Positions 1 to 16,916 of a stretch of DNA of 64,000 nt are shown piece after piece. The notes beneath the pieces are model-generated. The model searched no databases and was not told where the DNA came from. It was given only the letters and a program-made list of their open reading frames with translations. The stretch's first letter is position 1. Every line of letters starts with the position of its first letter. The position numbers were made by a program, and so were the translations under genes. The stretch is from Cladochytrium replicatum (Eukaryota > Chytridiomycota > Chytridiomycetes > Cladochytriales > Cladochytriaceae), in NCBI GenBank assembly GCA_025526935.1, contig JAHLKD010000054.1, positions 62,001-126,000 on the forward strand, in the 5' to 3' direction.

Positions 1-5394
<5,394 letters not shown>

Positions 5395-5768
5395 CGCTGT
5401 CGCTAAGACCGAGAAAAACAACAAATTGTTTTCTGACAGGTCGAGCACGTGATTAGGTGGATCTCACTTCGAGACCCGAAGAAACCACTTGGTGTTGACA
5501 TCATGGATCATGACGCGATGATCAAACAAAACAGCGTTGACCCGACTACTCAAGTACAACGATTTGCCGATTCTAATTCTGATTTCTGGTTTACGTTTTG
5601 TAACAAATCACTTAAATTCGGTTTATTGTTCGAGTCTGTGTCACCTGACCGTCAGACATTCGTTCGGATTCCAATATCCAAATACTCAAAATTCAAGATT
5701 CAAAGATTCAAGATTCGATATTCGACTAGGCTGTGCGAAAATCTACACTCTGACAACCGAATATCGCA
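5395..5768. other. Intergenic region between divergent RPA1 and MOB1
   Basis: This 374 bp gap must hold both start regions. It is AT-rich with short repeats of the CAAGATTCAAAGATTC type near 5,690-5,720. I see no clear TATA box and no gene. Confidence 0.6.
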
Positions 5769-6846
5769 ATGCAGAACCGTCAACCACTGAGACCGAAAAA
5801 ACAGCTCTTTCAGAGCGGTTCCAAACGGGACCAGTTACAAAAGTACATAGTGGTGAGTGTCGCACTCCCATGCTTTCATATGGGCTGAAAAACATTGATG
5901 ATAAATCGGGGTGGAGGTTACATTGCATTGAACGCGTGGACGAAATGGGAGACTTCCGAACTTTTGGCTAACCATAAGTTTCGTTCGTTTACTATAGAAA
6001 ACTCTGGGTGGAGGGGACCTTCGACAGGCAGTTTCAGTGCCAATCGATGCAAGTCGGCAGGAATGGCTGGCGGTCAACAGTATGTCCTTTTTGGGGGGAT
6101 GGTGTCATACACACTTTGATTTCGCTGACTTTTATTTTGCAGCTGTCGATTTCTACAACCAGATTCTCCTACTCTTCAGCCTCGTATCCGATTTTTGTAC
6201 TCGTGACTCTTGCCCAAGCATGACCGCCAGTCCAAAGTGGGAATCTTGTCTCCATATAACACCAACGTTCCTCTGAATGTTTTTTGAATTAGATACGAGT
6301 ATTTGTGGGCCGATGGCAAGATTTCGACCAAACCAACCAAGTGCACAGCACCAGATTATATCGAGAACGTGCTGAACTGGGTAGAACGGTGTGTGGTGGA
6401 TGCCCATCAACCTTTTCGACGTCTCGACTGATAGAACTTGTGTTTTAGATGCTTGGACGACCCAGCAGTATTTCCGATGTCCGACGATTTCCCCTCAAAT
6501 TTCGAAAAGACAGTTAAACAGATCTTTAAACGGCTGTTTCGGTTTTACGCACACGTTTATCACAACCATATCAAGGTTTCTTTCTTCTCTGAATATGGAG
6601 ACAAGGAAAAAGAGAGCTTATTTTTTTTGCTTTAGCAATTGGAAGAGGTTCGGGAGGACAGACATTTTAACACTTGTTTCAAGGTTTGACAACTCTAATT
6701 GGAATTAATTTCGGGCTCACTTTTTCCCGTACTTTCAGCATTTCATTCTGTTTGTTACGGAGTTCAACCTTGTCGATGCGAAAGAGTTGCAGCCACTAGC
6801 AAATATTGTGCAGCAGATATTGGAACAAAACCCAAGGGAGGCATGA
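5769..6846 (+). CDS. MOB1: MOB1-type kinase activator
   Basis: Small adaptor that binds and activates NDR/LATS (Dbf2-like) kinases in mitotic-exit/Hippo-type signalling. Seven short exons: 5769-5852, 5998-6079, 6143-6236, 6293-6388, 6449-6575, 6636-6683 and 6739-6846; introns are 55-145 bp and all phases agree, giving 212 aa, the normal family length. The protein starts with a basic stretch (LRPKKQLFQSGSKRDQLQ) and continues with LGGGDLRQAV, EWLAVNTVDFYNQI, DFCTRDSCPSM, YEYLWADG, KRLFRFYAHVYHNH, FKHFILFVTEFNLVD and a short tail. The two Cys and two His of the zinc site (FCT..SCP and YAHVYHNH) are present. It is divergent from RPA1. No reading frame longer than one exon is visible, so it is easily missed by ORF-based annotation. 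MOB1 rather than MOB2 or phocein is favoured by the DLRQAV and EWLAVNTVDF blocks. Confidence 0.95.
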
Positions 6847-7310
6847 TTTCGGGCGATATTTCTTCCAACCTCGTGTTCTGGCACAACCCCTTTTTGTTCA
6901 ATTTGTTTCATTTGCAAATTAGAGACCCTTGAATTCTTTTTTCCTGGCATTGCACATTTTCCTTTCTTGGGGAAAACCACCTCTTTCTTTACCCATTTAT
7001 TTTTTAAAGGGTACCACAGTTTTTATGCGCTTGCGCTTGTAGGTTTTGGATACAATCAGTATGTACCCCCTTTTTTGTGCTTCAACGTGTCGGTTCCGAT
7101 GTCATCGAGCCATGGGTAACCCTCCATCACTGACAAGTCTCCGTGGGAAGGTTTACCAGTCATTTCGTCATCCCTATCAGTTTTTCGCGACCGTTCCTGG
7201 ACTTTGGGCTTCCCGGTCGTTGTTTTGCGTATTTCTCATGTTTTTTGTGATGTATATTAGATACGTTGACAAAACAAACTTATGCGGTACTTTTCTATTT
7301 TTCTTGTCTG
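6847..7310. other. Intergenic region between convergent MOB1 and LIM gene
   Basis: T-rich 3' flanks of two convergent genes; no coding similarity seen. Confidence 0.6.
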
Positions 7311-9343
7311 TCAACCAAACAGCTTGATGTGACAAGGATTGCAGTATGGCTTGCCCTGCTGCTCCTTGAATTGAGACGTAGTTATCCCCGGACCCTTTTC
7401 TCCATTGCTGATGAGTGATTTCTTGCAGAAGGTGCAAACAAAATGATCTGCGTGGTACCGTCGACCGAGGGCATTGATCACACGCCCAACGACTGGTTTC
7501 TTGCAAGTTGGACAAACGGAAGCCGAGGTGTCTCGTCGGAGATAGTAATGCTCTTCGCAATACGCTTGGCCTTCGTGCTCGAAAAACCCTCCTGCTAAAC
7601 CGGTCAGCAGTTTTCGACAGTCCTGATGGAATAGAAGTATTGTCAGCTGAAGGTCAGTGGATGGAAAAGCAAGTTGGTTTTTTGGGTACCCTGCAGCGGA
7701 AGCAGTCCTCGTGGTACGCTCGGCCCTGTGCGATGATATGCTCCTTCGTGAGAGGCCGACAACATGCAAAACAAGGCTTCGAGAAGAGCGCTTGGTAGTC
7801 GTCATCGCAATATGCTTTTCCGTCGTACTCCATGAAATTGCGGCCGGGATCGAGTGTCGTCCCGCACTGGCAGCAGAAAAAGTGGTCCCGGTGGAACGTC
7901 TTTCCCAGCGCAGATATGCATGTCTGGCCCAGAAAAGTTTCAATCCCGCAAAATGGTCAGTTTAACAAAGCTTCCTCTGACGGGTTGCCCCCCTTTTTTA
8001 CCTCCTTTATTGGTTCTGAGCAAAAGGCACATTTGGGGCTGAACTCCTCGTAGTAGCATCGATCGCAGTACAGCGTCTCGTCGTGCTCGAAGAACGGCGT
8101 GTTTGCCAAAAGTCGATCGCACTTGCCCGTTTTCCCGCTTCCCCTTCCCTGACACGCAAAATGCTCCACATGCCAGTACTTTCCCAAAGCAAAAACGACT
8201 TTGTCCGACGCGATGAGCTGCTCGCACACGCAGCACTCGTATTTATTTCTGACGGAATCCGACGCCGACGAGAGCTGCGAATTGGATGCGTTGTCAAACC
8301 TTTTCGAATCACCAACGGACGTGGGAGAAGTTTCGCCGGTGTCGTCGTCATTCAGTGCCAACATCGACCGCGATCGTCCACGCCGCTTCTGAATGCTGGA
8401 TTTCGAAATGGACGAGTCTGTGAGAAACGTGCTCCGATTCATGGTGGACAATGGCGACGGGGGCTCCTTGAGCCCGGGCGAAGCCATGTCGAGTTCAAAC
8501 TCTTTGATGGACGACATCAAGTCGTTAAGGGCGTCTCCGAGCGGATCATCGTCCTTTGGTCTAACTTCGGGCGCTCGAGTCGGTAAGGACATATTTTCCT
8601 TTGAAATAGACGTTGAGAGTTTATTCAGACTCTCGGTGGATCTCGTGGAGCTAGAGTTCGGGATCCGTTTCTGGCTCTGCGCGAATGCGGATACAGCACG
8701 TCCACTTGTCCCCAAACTGCTTAAACCGGTAGGTTTCGCCGCGAGCGAAGAAGTAAGTGACCGCGAGCCTTCAGAAACGGAAATCGATGCAGGTGACGAT
8801 GGTGAGGGTCGAACCGTGGACTTCACTTCTTCATCGAACTGCGGGTCCATTCCGCCATCAAACTCCACCCCTACCCCGACAATCTCGACGACACTGCGTT
8901 GCACTTCCTGGATAGGTGTGCTCCCAGCTCCGCGTCCCTTGCCAAAATCGTCTCTGGAAGCAGCCATCGATGGCCGGGGAGACTCGAACGTCGCACCTTC
9001 TGTTTGAGGCGTTGAAACGTCCCATTTCGAATTTTGGTGGGGGGAGAGTAGGGGCCAGGGATCTGTACCGAGGATCGGAGTCTCGACCGATTCGGTGCTG
9101 GAAACGAAAGTGCTTCCAATGCGACCTTGTTTGTTCCTCGGGAGAGATCCATACCCGACTGGTCCGGCTGGAGTGTGTTTTGCAGGGAGAACAGGTGCTG
9201 TTCGCTCCCACGTATCATAGTCATGAATCGGTGCATTCGGGGTGACCGAATTTTCGAGATCTGCAAGAAGGTCGTCTACAAAAAATCAGGTCTTTACTTT
9301 TGGTGAGATACCGAAAGGCGTCAATGTAACCTAGCTCGTCCAT
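7311..9343 (-). CDS. Paxillin-like adhesion scaffold with an LD motif and four LIM domains
   Basis: Scaffold of the paxillin/leupaxin/Pxl1 group, expected at actin-membrane contact sites. Four exons: 9343-9331, 9275-8002, 7923-7690 and 7622-7311, phases consistent, 610 aa. The first exon encodes only MDEL and splices into DDLLADLENS, rebuilding an N-terminal LD motif like that of animal paxillin (MDDLDALLADLE-like). Residues about 15-350 are Ser/Pro-rich and disordered. Four LIM zinc fingers follow: LIM1 CCVCEQLI...CDRCYYEEF, LIM2 CAFCSEPI...YCDDDYQ, LIM3 CFACCRPL...YCEEHYY and LIM4 CPTCKKPV...YCNPC, ending in IKLFG, the typical paxillin C-terminus. LIM1 has an enlarged loop (CQGRGSGKTGKC). 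The gene is convergent with MOB1. The 13-nt first exon is supported by in-frame joining and by the LD motif, but its donor (GTTACA) is weak. Confidence 0.92.
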
Positions 9344-10620
9344 CGCTGGGGATATCCGTAATCGACGGTGCTTGTGGGAGCAACATGTTGGTTACAAATA
9401 GCTTTATAGAGCAATATAATGTACCTTGTCTTCCGCCAATCAACGATGCAAAACTCACATTTTTACCAGAGTAAGGATGGGGAAATAACCTATAAATCTC
9501 AAGCCTGCAGTGTGGTCAAGCTGAACATCGATCACATTGCCATTGACGTTACGAAACTTGGGTGAAAGATTGTTATCACTTCCTTTCACGGCATTGCGAT
9601 GGTCTGTTAAGGCTGCCTTTGTTCCACCTTCTACTATTTGTTTTCATATTAACAATTTCATCAAATGCCAGGATTCGCCCCGCATGTTGATTGCTTCGCC
9701 AAATTGCGAAACATCACTCGGAACAGCAGAAATCCAATGTGCCTCAGGGGTTAGAGATGTGCCTTTAAGAATCACTCACAGTCTGTCGGATGGTTTGGAA
9801 TTTCATGCCTGGATTCAGCTGTCGAAAACCAGGATCAAGCCTACTAACAGTAATGGACTGACGAGCGGCTAAGAAAAGCATAGAAACGTGGAACGACTGC
9901 GTTGAATAAGCGGTGGCCCTCCGGCTGGGTTTACAAGTTCAAGTACAGGCCTTTCCTTGACACCTAAGTATCAATATCTGAATCTATGGGTTACTCAAGG
10001 ATGTTTTCACGTTCTCAATCAATGATACAGGAAGGACGAAGTGTTAGCGATTCTCCCTTTTTGAGGGAAGTCTATGTAACGAATGCGGACATTCTTCGAC
10101 AGATTGCTCTTGTAAGAATCAGTGAGTTCCCAGGGTCGATACTGTGTCTGAGTATCAAACGCCCCTTCTGGGCTGGACGCAGTGATTTCCCTTAACCTTC
10201 ATGCAGATGTGGTCCCGATAGCTTGACGAGTATGAATTTGAGACCCGACCTATTTGATCGATGTTTATTCAGGGTTCTATTGAAGATGGAAACGACAACA
10301 AAGTGTTGCTGGTCCTCGCTTTTCGGAACGATTGAGTCGAGAGGTGGTCAATGCTTCAGCGAACACCATGAATGTACTAGTTGAGACTTAGCGTAACGAG
10401 ATGAGATTGATTTGGGGAAGGTAATGGGGCTTTCGTTTCAATCTCGAAGCGCTCCTAATGATTTCATACAGAAACATTCCAAACTCACCTCCTATGTGTA
10501 CTTGGTGGGACTGCTTCAGAGCAACTGATAATGCTAATCATGCTAGTAGCCCCCTTCTCCCCCCGCGACTCCGACTACTGTAAAATTTATCTCTCTTGTT
10601 TTTTGATTGCACGAGTTTGC
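9344..10620. other. 1.3 kb without a recognisable gene
   Basis: Short open frames of up to about 110 codons occur but have no recognisable domain, signal or splice-consistent continuation. It contains the 5' flank of the LIM gene and the 3' flank of the lipase-like gene. Confidence 0.5.
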
Positions 10621-13013
10621 TTACAGCGACCCAATAACCCGTTCGTACGAGTTTGGCATATGCAACGCAAGCATATCACTCGAAAAAACAAGATGTCCAA
10701 AACACTCTCTCAATTCCTGCGCTTCAACAATCTCCCACTCCCCTCCTCCTATCGGGTCCCCTCCCACACCACCATCTCGCCCCGCGACCACATTCCGCTT
10801 CGGAACAATCCAAAGAACCCTTCCAGCAGGATATAGCAGCTCAGACCACACCGCTTCCCTCCTTACCTCGTCCCAGATCTTCACCCAGTCCCTGTTCATA
10901 GGCGGATACTCGGGCCTCGTGAACTCTGCGTTCGCCGCCGCCGCGTTCTGGTTCTGGGTGACCTCGCTCATCAGCTCGCGCACCAAGCCCGACGTGCCGC
11001 TCCCGCCGTCCGCGTCCTTGGGCAACGCAATCCCGAGCTGCGCGCCGTTCTTGAAGACCGAGCAGACGTTGCGGAGGTCACGGACGGAGCCGACGGAGAG
11101 CCGGCCGATGATGTCGTCGCCTATAACTACGGAGGTGATGAAAGGGCGGCAGATTCGAGAGAGAGGCTCGGACATTGTGCAGGGGCTGCCAAAGCCGATG
11201 CAGCGGATCTTGCGGCCGGGTGGGAGCAACGCGATGTCGTCGGTGGTGGTCATGGTCGAGTCGCGGGTGTGTGAGGTTCGCGGGTCGGTCCAGAGCAAAG
11301 TGAGTAGCGAGGCAATACCAGCTCCCAATGAATGTCCAGTCAATAAGAGCGAGTAGCCCGGGTTTGTCTCCATTGCAGATATTACTGCTTCGTACAGCCT
11401 GGTTGGGGAGTTGGGTTGTGCTAGGCTACGAGCTACGCGCATCATCCCACTGTGTACCTTGAAGAGCTCAGGAGTGTTTGTTGCAGACCCACTCCCGTTG
11501 GTTTCTTCGTCTCTCGTGTAGGCCGGGAGGTAACCATCGTCCGTTGCAACAAACGTGGAGGGCAGACGCGGGTCGTCATAGTTCTCGTAGTCGCTAGCGA
11601 GATCGACCATCAGGTCGTGGAGAGACAAAGTGCCTCGGAAAGAAATGATCACCTCCCGCGTCGAATGGTCCACAAGGAGATAAAATGTTGGGCGGTATTT
11701 CGACGTTTCGGGAATGAGATTGAAGGGGTCGTTTGGGTTGTTATTGTCATGAGTCGAATGGTAAAATGAAGAATGGGGGACCTGGGCATGTCGGGCAAAA
11801 GCATCTTTGTCAGGATGCACGGTAGGGGCTATGCTGCTCACTCTCGGGTACGATTCTTCAGATCTACGAGGTGAAACGGTTGGAATAGATGATGAAGATG
11901 ACGACGATGTGCTCGTAGAGGCTTGAGGGTTACTGTCCGGTGCTGAGGGTTCACTTCCATAGAATAAGCTGATAACAAACCGGCCGTATGCACCGCTACC
12001 GAACTTCACATAGCGTTTGAGCTCGCTTAGCAGATGTTGGTCCCTATCAGTTTGAGATATCTGCTGATCGTTCTCACTTTCCGCCTCGACGTCGCTTGAG
12101 GCGTGCCCAATGACGCCACGAATAACTGGACGCCCTTGCTCCTCATCTTCATGCACAAACTCCACGATTTCATCGGGAAGTTCTACACTGTAGCCATCGT
12201 TTCGCAGGTTCACAAGTCGTATAGAAGCATTAGGTGCGCCAAGTTGAGCCCAGAAAATCCTGTCCCTCTCAGTGCGAGTCACATATTGGAGGCACACCCA
12301 CCCAGTCAGTCCCCTCGTGATTTCCATCCATCCAGGTCGATAGACCGCAGCGTCGATTCTTGCACGGCGAAGCGCTTCGGGAGGGTTATCGAACCCTGCG
12401 CTTTGTTCAATAAGTTCGAGATCTTGGGCGTTGCTCTCCAAGGTCTCCCTCTTGACAAGTGCCACGAACTCCGCAAAAGCCAGGGCGGTGTCACTCGAAC
12501 CGAACACCATGTCAAGAGTCTCGAGAGCTTCAGAGCCAGTTCGGAGACCAACCCCAGTCCAGAACTTTCCAGCGTCGATACCAGTCGTCGCAATCCATTC
12601 CGCGAGCGACAGTGTCCCGGAAATAAGTGGTGTAACACCAACGGTTGCCAGGCCCGTTGCGCTTCCAACGCCGTCTACTACGCCCTTGGCGATACCCAAG
12701 CCCACCTTTGTGCCCAGCTTCGCAGTCTCGAACGAAACGTTTGTAACAACTTTCGCAGTACGGATCAGGAACCCCTAACCGAGACAATGGTTGGCACGAG
12801 TTGGCATTATAAGACGAGACTAAGTACCAAGCCTTTAACGACGGCTGAGAACCTGTCTCTCTGGTGAGCAGAATGCTCGCTGCTGGTGTCTCGCCACCCA
12901 GTCTCGTCCTGAGGTGTGGGGAGTGGCGACTGAGGTACATTCGTGTCGTCCTCCGGCTCCTCGATGGTGTAGTCGGGCGGATCCACGAATTCAGCGTGCC
13001 GAGCGTTGTCCAT
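10621..13013 (-). CDS. sn1-specific diacylglycerol-lipase-like class 3 lipase
   Basis: Alpha/beta-hydrolase of the lipase class 3 fold, resembling DAG lipases that release monoacylglycerol from diacylglycerol at membranes. Two exons, 13013-12828 and 12774-10621 (53 bp intron), 779 aa. The N-terminal third is acidic (DDTNVPQSPLP) and then Gly-rich and hydrophobic (GVGSATGLATVGVTPLISG), which may associate with membranes. The lipase core carries FRGTLSLHDLMVDL (oxyanion strand), the nucleophile elbow LLTGHSLGAGIASLL, a likely catalytic Asp in SVVIGDDIIGRLSVGS, and a C-terminal His in MLALHMPNSY. No N-terminal signal peptide is obvious, so it is probably intracellular or membrane-attached, unlike the secreted lipase at 43.5 kb. 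It diverges from the esterase-like gene with only 129 bp between start codons, so promoters are shared. Substrate is inferred only from family resemblance. Confidence 0.88.
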
Positions 13014-13142
13014 GTTCCGTTCCAGCCAGTGATTTGTGATCTCCTCCAGAATCCAAAATACGTCCGCCTTTTAAACGCTTTGGATGAACGGAAACCAAAC
13101 ACAACTCGATCAAGGCTGTGCCACACACTGTGCCACTCCAAG

Positions 13143-15027
13143 ATGAACACGACGTCATGGCGGGACGGTGACCGCACACAACGCAGATCATACCTGAAGA
13201 TCACTGTGCTGGCGTTCATCGCTCTCGCACTCTACATGGAGCTGCGTGTCTGGAAATCTTCAAAATCACCCTCTGACTGGGCAGCGTATATCCAAATTTC
13301 ACCTCAAAACTGCCCTTCAGCCATCGAACACGAAGATCACAACCTCGATTCGAATAGAAACTATCAATGTCGCAATCTTGATTCAAAGAATCCCTCATTT
13401 CAAGTTTATCTGTGCGTGAAAGCTCGACACTGCGGTGATGGATTCTTTAGAATACAACGGCAGCACAGTTCGATTGAGAACTACCGTGAAGCAGTGTCAT
13501 TGAGAAATGCAGAGGAGAGGGTCAACTCGTCAAATCACAATGACAGAAGAGGAGTCGAGGATCCCCATCCAACGGTGGTCGTGCCCCAAACGAGTGGATC
13601 AAGACAGACCAGCTCGGAGACAGTTGAGCTGTCCTGCGAAGCGATGCTAGCCAAAAGTGTATCCGAGAACACTCAAACTGAGGAGGAGCTAAGATATCAC
13701 TTTGGGCCAGTAAGCAAATCCATATCAGCACGAATGATTCATATATAACATACATTCAGGATTCATTTCATTTAAAATTGTATGGTCCTCAGAAGTACGG
13801 AGTCACAGTCTCTCGATACGTGGGAGACTGCACTTACGAGTTGGCATTTCGACTGCACAACCCTGGTGAATACCATGTGAACCTATGGCACACATATACC
13901 AATTACGATCACATCAACGAGATGGTCGATCAATGGCCGCCATTACTACTCCAGCCGATTTTGCAAAACCACAGAATCAAAATCTGCTCTGGCTGCAAGG
14001 GAATATCAATACCCCAGAGATCAACAACATTTGGAGCTCTTTCAAATTCACGTTCAGATTTGAATCATGAACCTTCGGAAATCTTGCCTTTATGCTCACG
14101 GTCAGACCCGACAGATGGGATTTACCTCCCAGCACTACCCAATACAAGCTTTACATCAAAGCCAAATAACTACACATTCACCCCATTCCGCTGTCGATAC
14201 GACCAAACCTTTGGTCCACGAGACGACATTTCCTGCCTTTCCTTAGGCTACGGAAAGAAGCTCACGATCGTGTTCATCGGGGACTCGCACACCCGGGTCG
14301 CCTTCGAAGGCGTGAGCCGTCGCATCCGAGGCGACACAACGCCCTTTGCCGAAACACCTAAATGGGAAGAGCACGAGGAAACGTATGGGCGCATCGTACT
14401 ACGGTACATTCTCGACCCGTTCCTGCGTGTGCGGATCAGAGATCCTGCCTTGTTCAACGACGCCGATGCGGTCGTGTTCCAGGTCGGGCAATGGCCCGCT
14501 GCCAGCACACTGCGTGGGGGTCATTGGTCGCTCGAGATGTACGAGAAGCATGTCAGCAATGTTTTGGAGCAAATGGCGATTCGAAATCCGATGATGCGTG
14601 ATGCGTCCCATGGGCCACTCAAGCTTATTTGGCAAGGTAAGGTGACTTACATTCAGCATTGAGCCATGTCCTGATTGGTTAATTTTTGGAAAGGCTTGAC
14701 CTCGTTCCCGTATCGCACCGACCAAACAATCATTGATTTGAAAGACTGGAGAACGAACGAGCGGCTTTGGCTTTTCGAGCAAAAGGCTACCAGAGCGATA
14801 GATCGGATTCGTCAGAGAATAGATTACACACTTGCGCGAATCGATAGTTTTAGTCTCACGCTGCCGATGAACGACGTCACTCCAGACCTATCACATTACT
14901 TTGGAACAGATGGTAAGTTCAGCCAATCACAGATAATGCAGCGAAACGAACTGATTGGTCGATTTGATCAGCACTAGACGCAATCGTTACAGAGATCTTG
15001 CACAAGCTGGATGTCTGTGGAAGTTGA
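13143..15027 (+). CDS. NXPE/PC-esterase-like type II membrane protein (GDS motif)
   Basis: Putative acyl-esterase/acetyltransferase of the PC-esterase fold, probably acting on glycans in the Golgi lumen. Four exons 13143-13709, 13760-14636, 14694-14912 and 14972-15027, phases consistent, 572 aa. The N-terminus has a short basic cytosolic part and one membrane anchor (ITVLAFIALALYMELRVW). About residues 190-260 (GPDSFHLKLYGPQ...YELAFRLHNPGEYHVNLW) look like the N-terminal Ig-like domain of NXPE proteins. The catalytic block has IVFIGDSHTRVAFEG, the GDS motif, followed by VVFQVGQWPA. The last exons contain DLSHYFGTDALDAIVTEIL; a D..H pair near the end is the usual remainder of the triad, but the spacing is not canonical. 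It is divergent from the lipase-like gene. Specific substrate unknown. Confidence 0.82.
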
Positions 15028-15960
15028 AAAGTCATGCTTAACCTATATTTTATTGTTCAATCCCTCTAAACTCTTGATTTGAAGCAAATAGCCGTTAATC
15101 GCTGTACTATTTTGGAAGTACATTATGTGGTCATGGGGTTCCTGCCTTCTTAAAAGCGCTTCGTCCGAAAAGAGTTACTATTTATACAATTACAGCATTA
15201 CAGCATTTGAATTGAAAGACAATAGAAAGAATAAACTTGAATGAGAAAAGAAAAAAAACATATGAATGATGATCAAGCCGACTATAAAAATGGAGGTACA
15301 GCTGAGCACGAGCGTCACAGAGCGTCATGCGTCTGAGAGCGGGCCAGGATTCCTCCGAACAAAATGCACATCATGTATGTCAGAAGCGCCAGCTGGCGTG
15401 CAGTTCTCGTAAGGAACTCAAAATCTGATCGCGATCAGGAGTGATCACTTGATTGGCCAAATACGATTGATGCAAAATCAAGTGTCGTGGATCTCTCTTT
15501 TTCGAATCGGTTTGCATTTTGCGAAGGATTCCTGTTTGTTTGCGTGGGTTAAGAGGAACGTGCTTTGCAACAGCTGGAGGCAGAAACAGTACGATTGTAA
15601 ATGAAAGTTGGTGATGCAGTTCATTATCAACGGTTCGCTTATAGATTTTCAAGTGCATGTTGACACTGGGAACTGCCTACCTCGGAATGTTAAACTCTTC
15701 GTTCGATTGTTTCTTTGCTTTTTCTGTCCTTTGTTTCCGCATATACTCTCTTTTTTTTCGAGTCGAGGTTTAGATATTGGGAACAATTCTAGATGATAAT
15801 CCTAAAATCCACGGCGACTAAAATTTGTGGTTTCCTCATTATCTTTATATCGAGTCGACTACACAAAGAAAGTTTCCCCGAAAAGAAAAAGAAAACATTT
15901 CGAACTTGCTCGCCAGCTCCACTTTAAATGTGATCGCTTGGTGTCAAATATTCAGCGTAC
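15028..15960. other. Intergenic, with one weak small-ORF candidate on the minus strand
   Basis: AT-rich 3' flanks. Between 15380 and 15658 the minus strand has a 92-codon frame (VPLNPRKQTGILRKMQ, RDPRHLILHQSYLANQ) whose second half reads like protein. A basic upstream exon near 15,695-15,760 could splice to it at 15,579, but no start codon fits the joined frame. I do not recognise it and leave it as a candidate only. Confidence 0.3.
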
Positions 15961-16916
15961 TTAAACGGCACGGAAGGCAGGGATAATCTTCTTCCGAAGA
16001 GCGACAGCAGACGCGTAGTCACCGATGAGTACGTTTGCGTCAGCGTCGGTGGTAGTGTTAACGGACTTGCCGCCTTGGAGTGCAGTGATGAGCTGGAGAC
16101 CCTGGGCAAGGGTGAGCTTGATTGCAGTGGTGACGTTTCCGCTTGTAATAGTGCTTGTTTCATTGGGAGAAAGAGATATATTTAAACATATTCGTGTGAA
16201 CGTTCAGGGCCTATTAGCTTACCTTCCAGGCGGGATGACGATCGGGGTTGCGAGAGGGTTCTGGTTGATGGTACCGAGGAGCGTCTGGACTCCGCCAAGG
16301 GGAGCAGACGCGTTCGCGTTCAAGGAGGTGAACGTGAGCGGCAGGCTGAAGGGGTTTGCCACCACGAAGGTGACGTTTCCGACCTGACGAACGATGGTTT
16401 GAACGTCAACGTACAAGTTGAGCCTCTGCACGATCTCAGAACCGGGAGCAGCCAACAGAATATTCTTGAACACACCGTCCGGGGCGGTGACGGAAATGGC
16501 AGTGTTCGTGTTGCTAGCGTAGGCGCTGAGAACTGCCTCACCAGCAATCTTTGCCTCGGTAGACGCGGGGCTGTACGTTCCAGTTCCAGTAACAGTGACA
16601 ATACCACCCGCGGGAATGTTGGCGGGAATGACGATTTTCCCGCTACCGAAGGTGAGTGTAGCATCCGCGTTTCCGAACGTGAAGTCGATGGAGCGTCCAG
16701 CATCTTCAGGTGCAGCAGAAAGCGTCACTTTAACGGCGAGGGTGAGCGAGCTTGCCGTGCTCGCTGTTGCATCGAGGTTGGACTTTGACACAGTGAGATG
16801 ATCTTGAAATACACATGTTTCAATTAAAATACCAGGCTCTGGGGGACAACGATAGCGTTCACCGCGCTAGCTGCTGCAAGGAAAGCAACAAGGTGCGTAG
16901 CGATCTTCCAAAACAT
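15961..16916 (-). CDS. Secreted protein of unknown function, paralogue A
   Basis: Function not recognised. Three exons 16916-16833, 16782-16223 and 16153-15961 (introns 50 and 69 bp), 278 aa. A clear signal peptide (VAFLAAASAVNA, cleavage probably before IVVPQS) is followed by a Thr/Ser/Val-rich chain with alternating hydrophobic residues (VTLSAAPEDAG, FGSGKIVIP, GTGTYSPAS), suggesting a beta-sandwich. No Cys occurs in the mature part, and no transmembrane segment or GPI tail. The closest relative is the divergent gene at 18563; both share exon structure, an intron exactly after ...VVPQSL and a second after PIVIPP. The two introns have diverged while the coding sequence stays similar, which argues that both copies are constrained. 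It could be a cell-wall or secreted structural protein; that is inference. Confidence 0.85.

Noticed and set aside
12864-13142. Extension of the esterase-like gene upstream to 12864
   Set aside because: This would overlap the first exon of the lipase-like gene and precede the membrane anchor with an unlikely sequence; the Met at 13143 is preferred.
15380-15760. Small two-exon minus-strand gene
   Set aside because: The joined frame has no start codon, and the frame with a start runs into a stop; kept only as a note.
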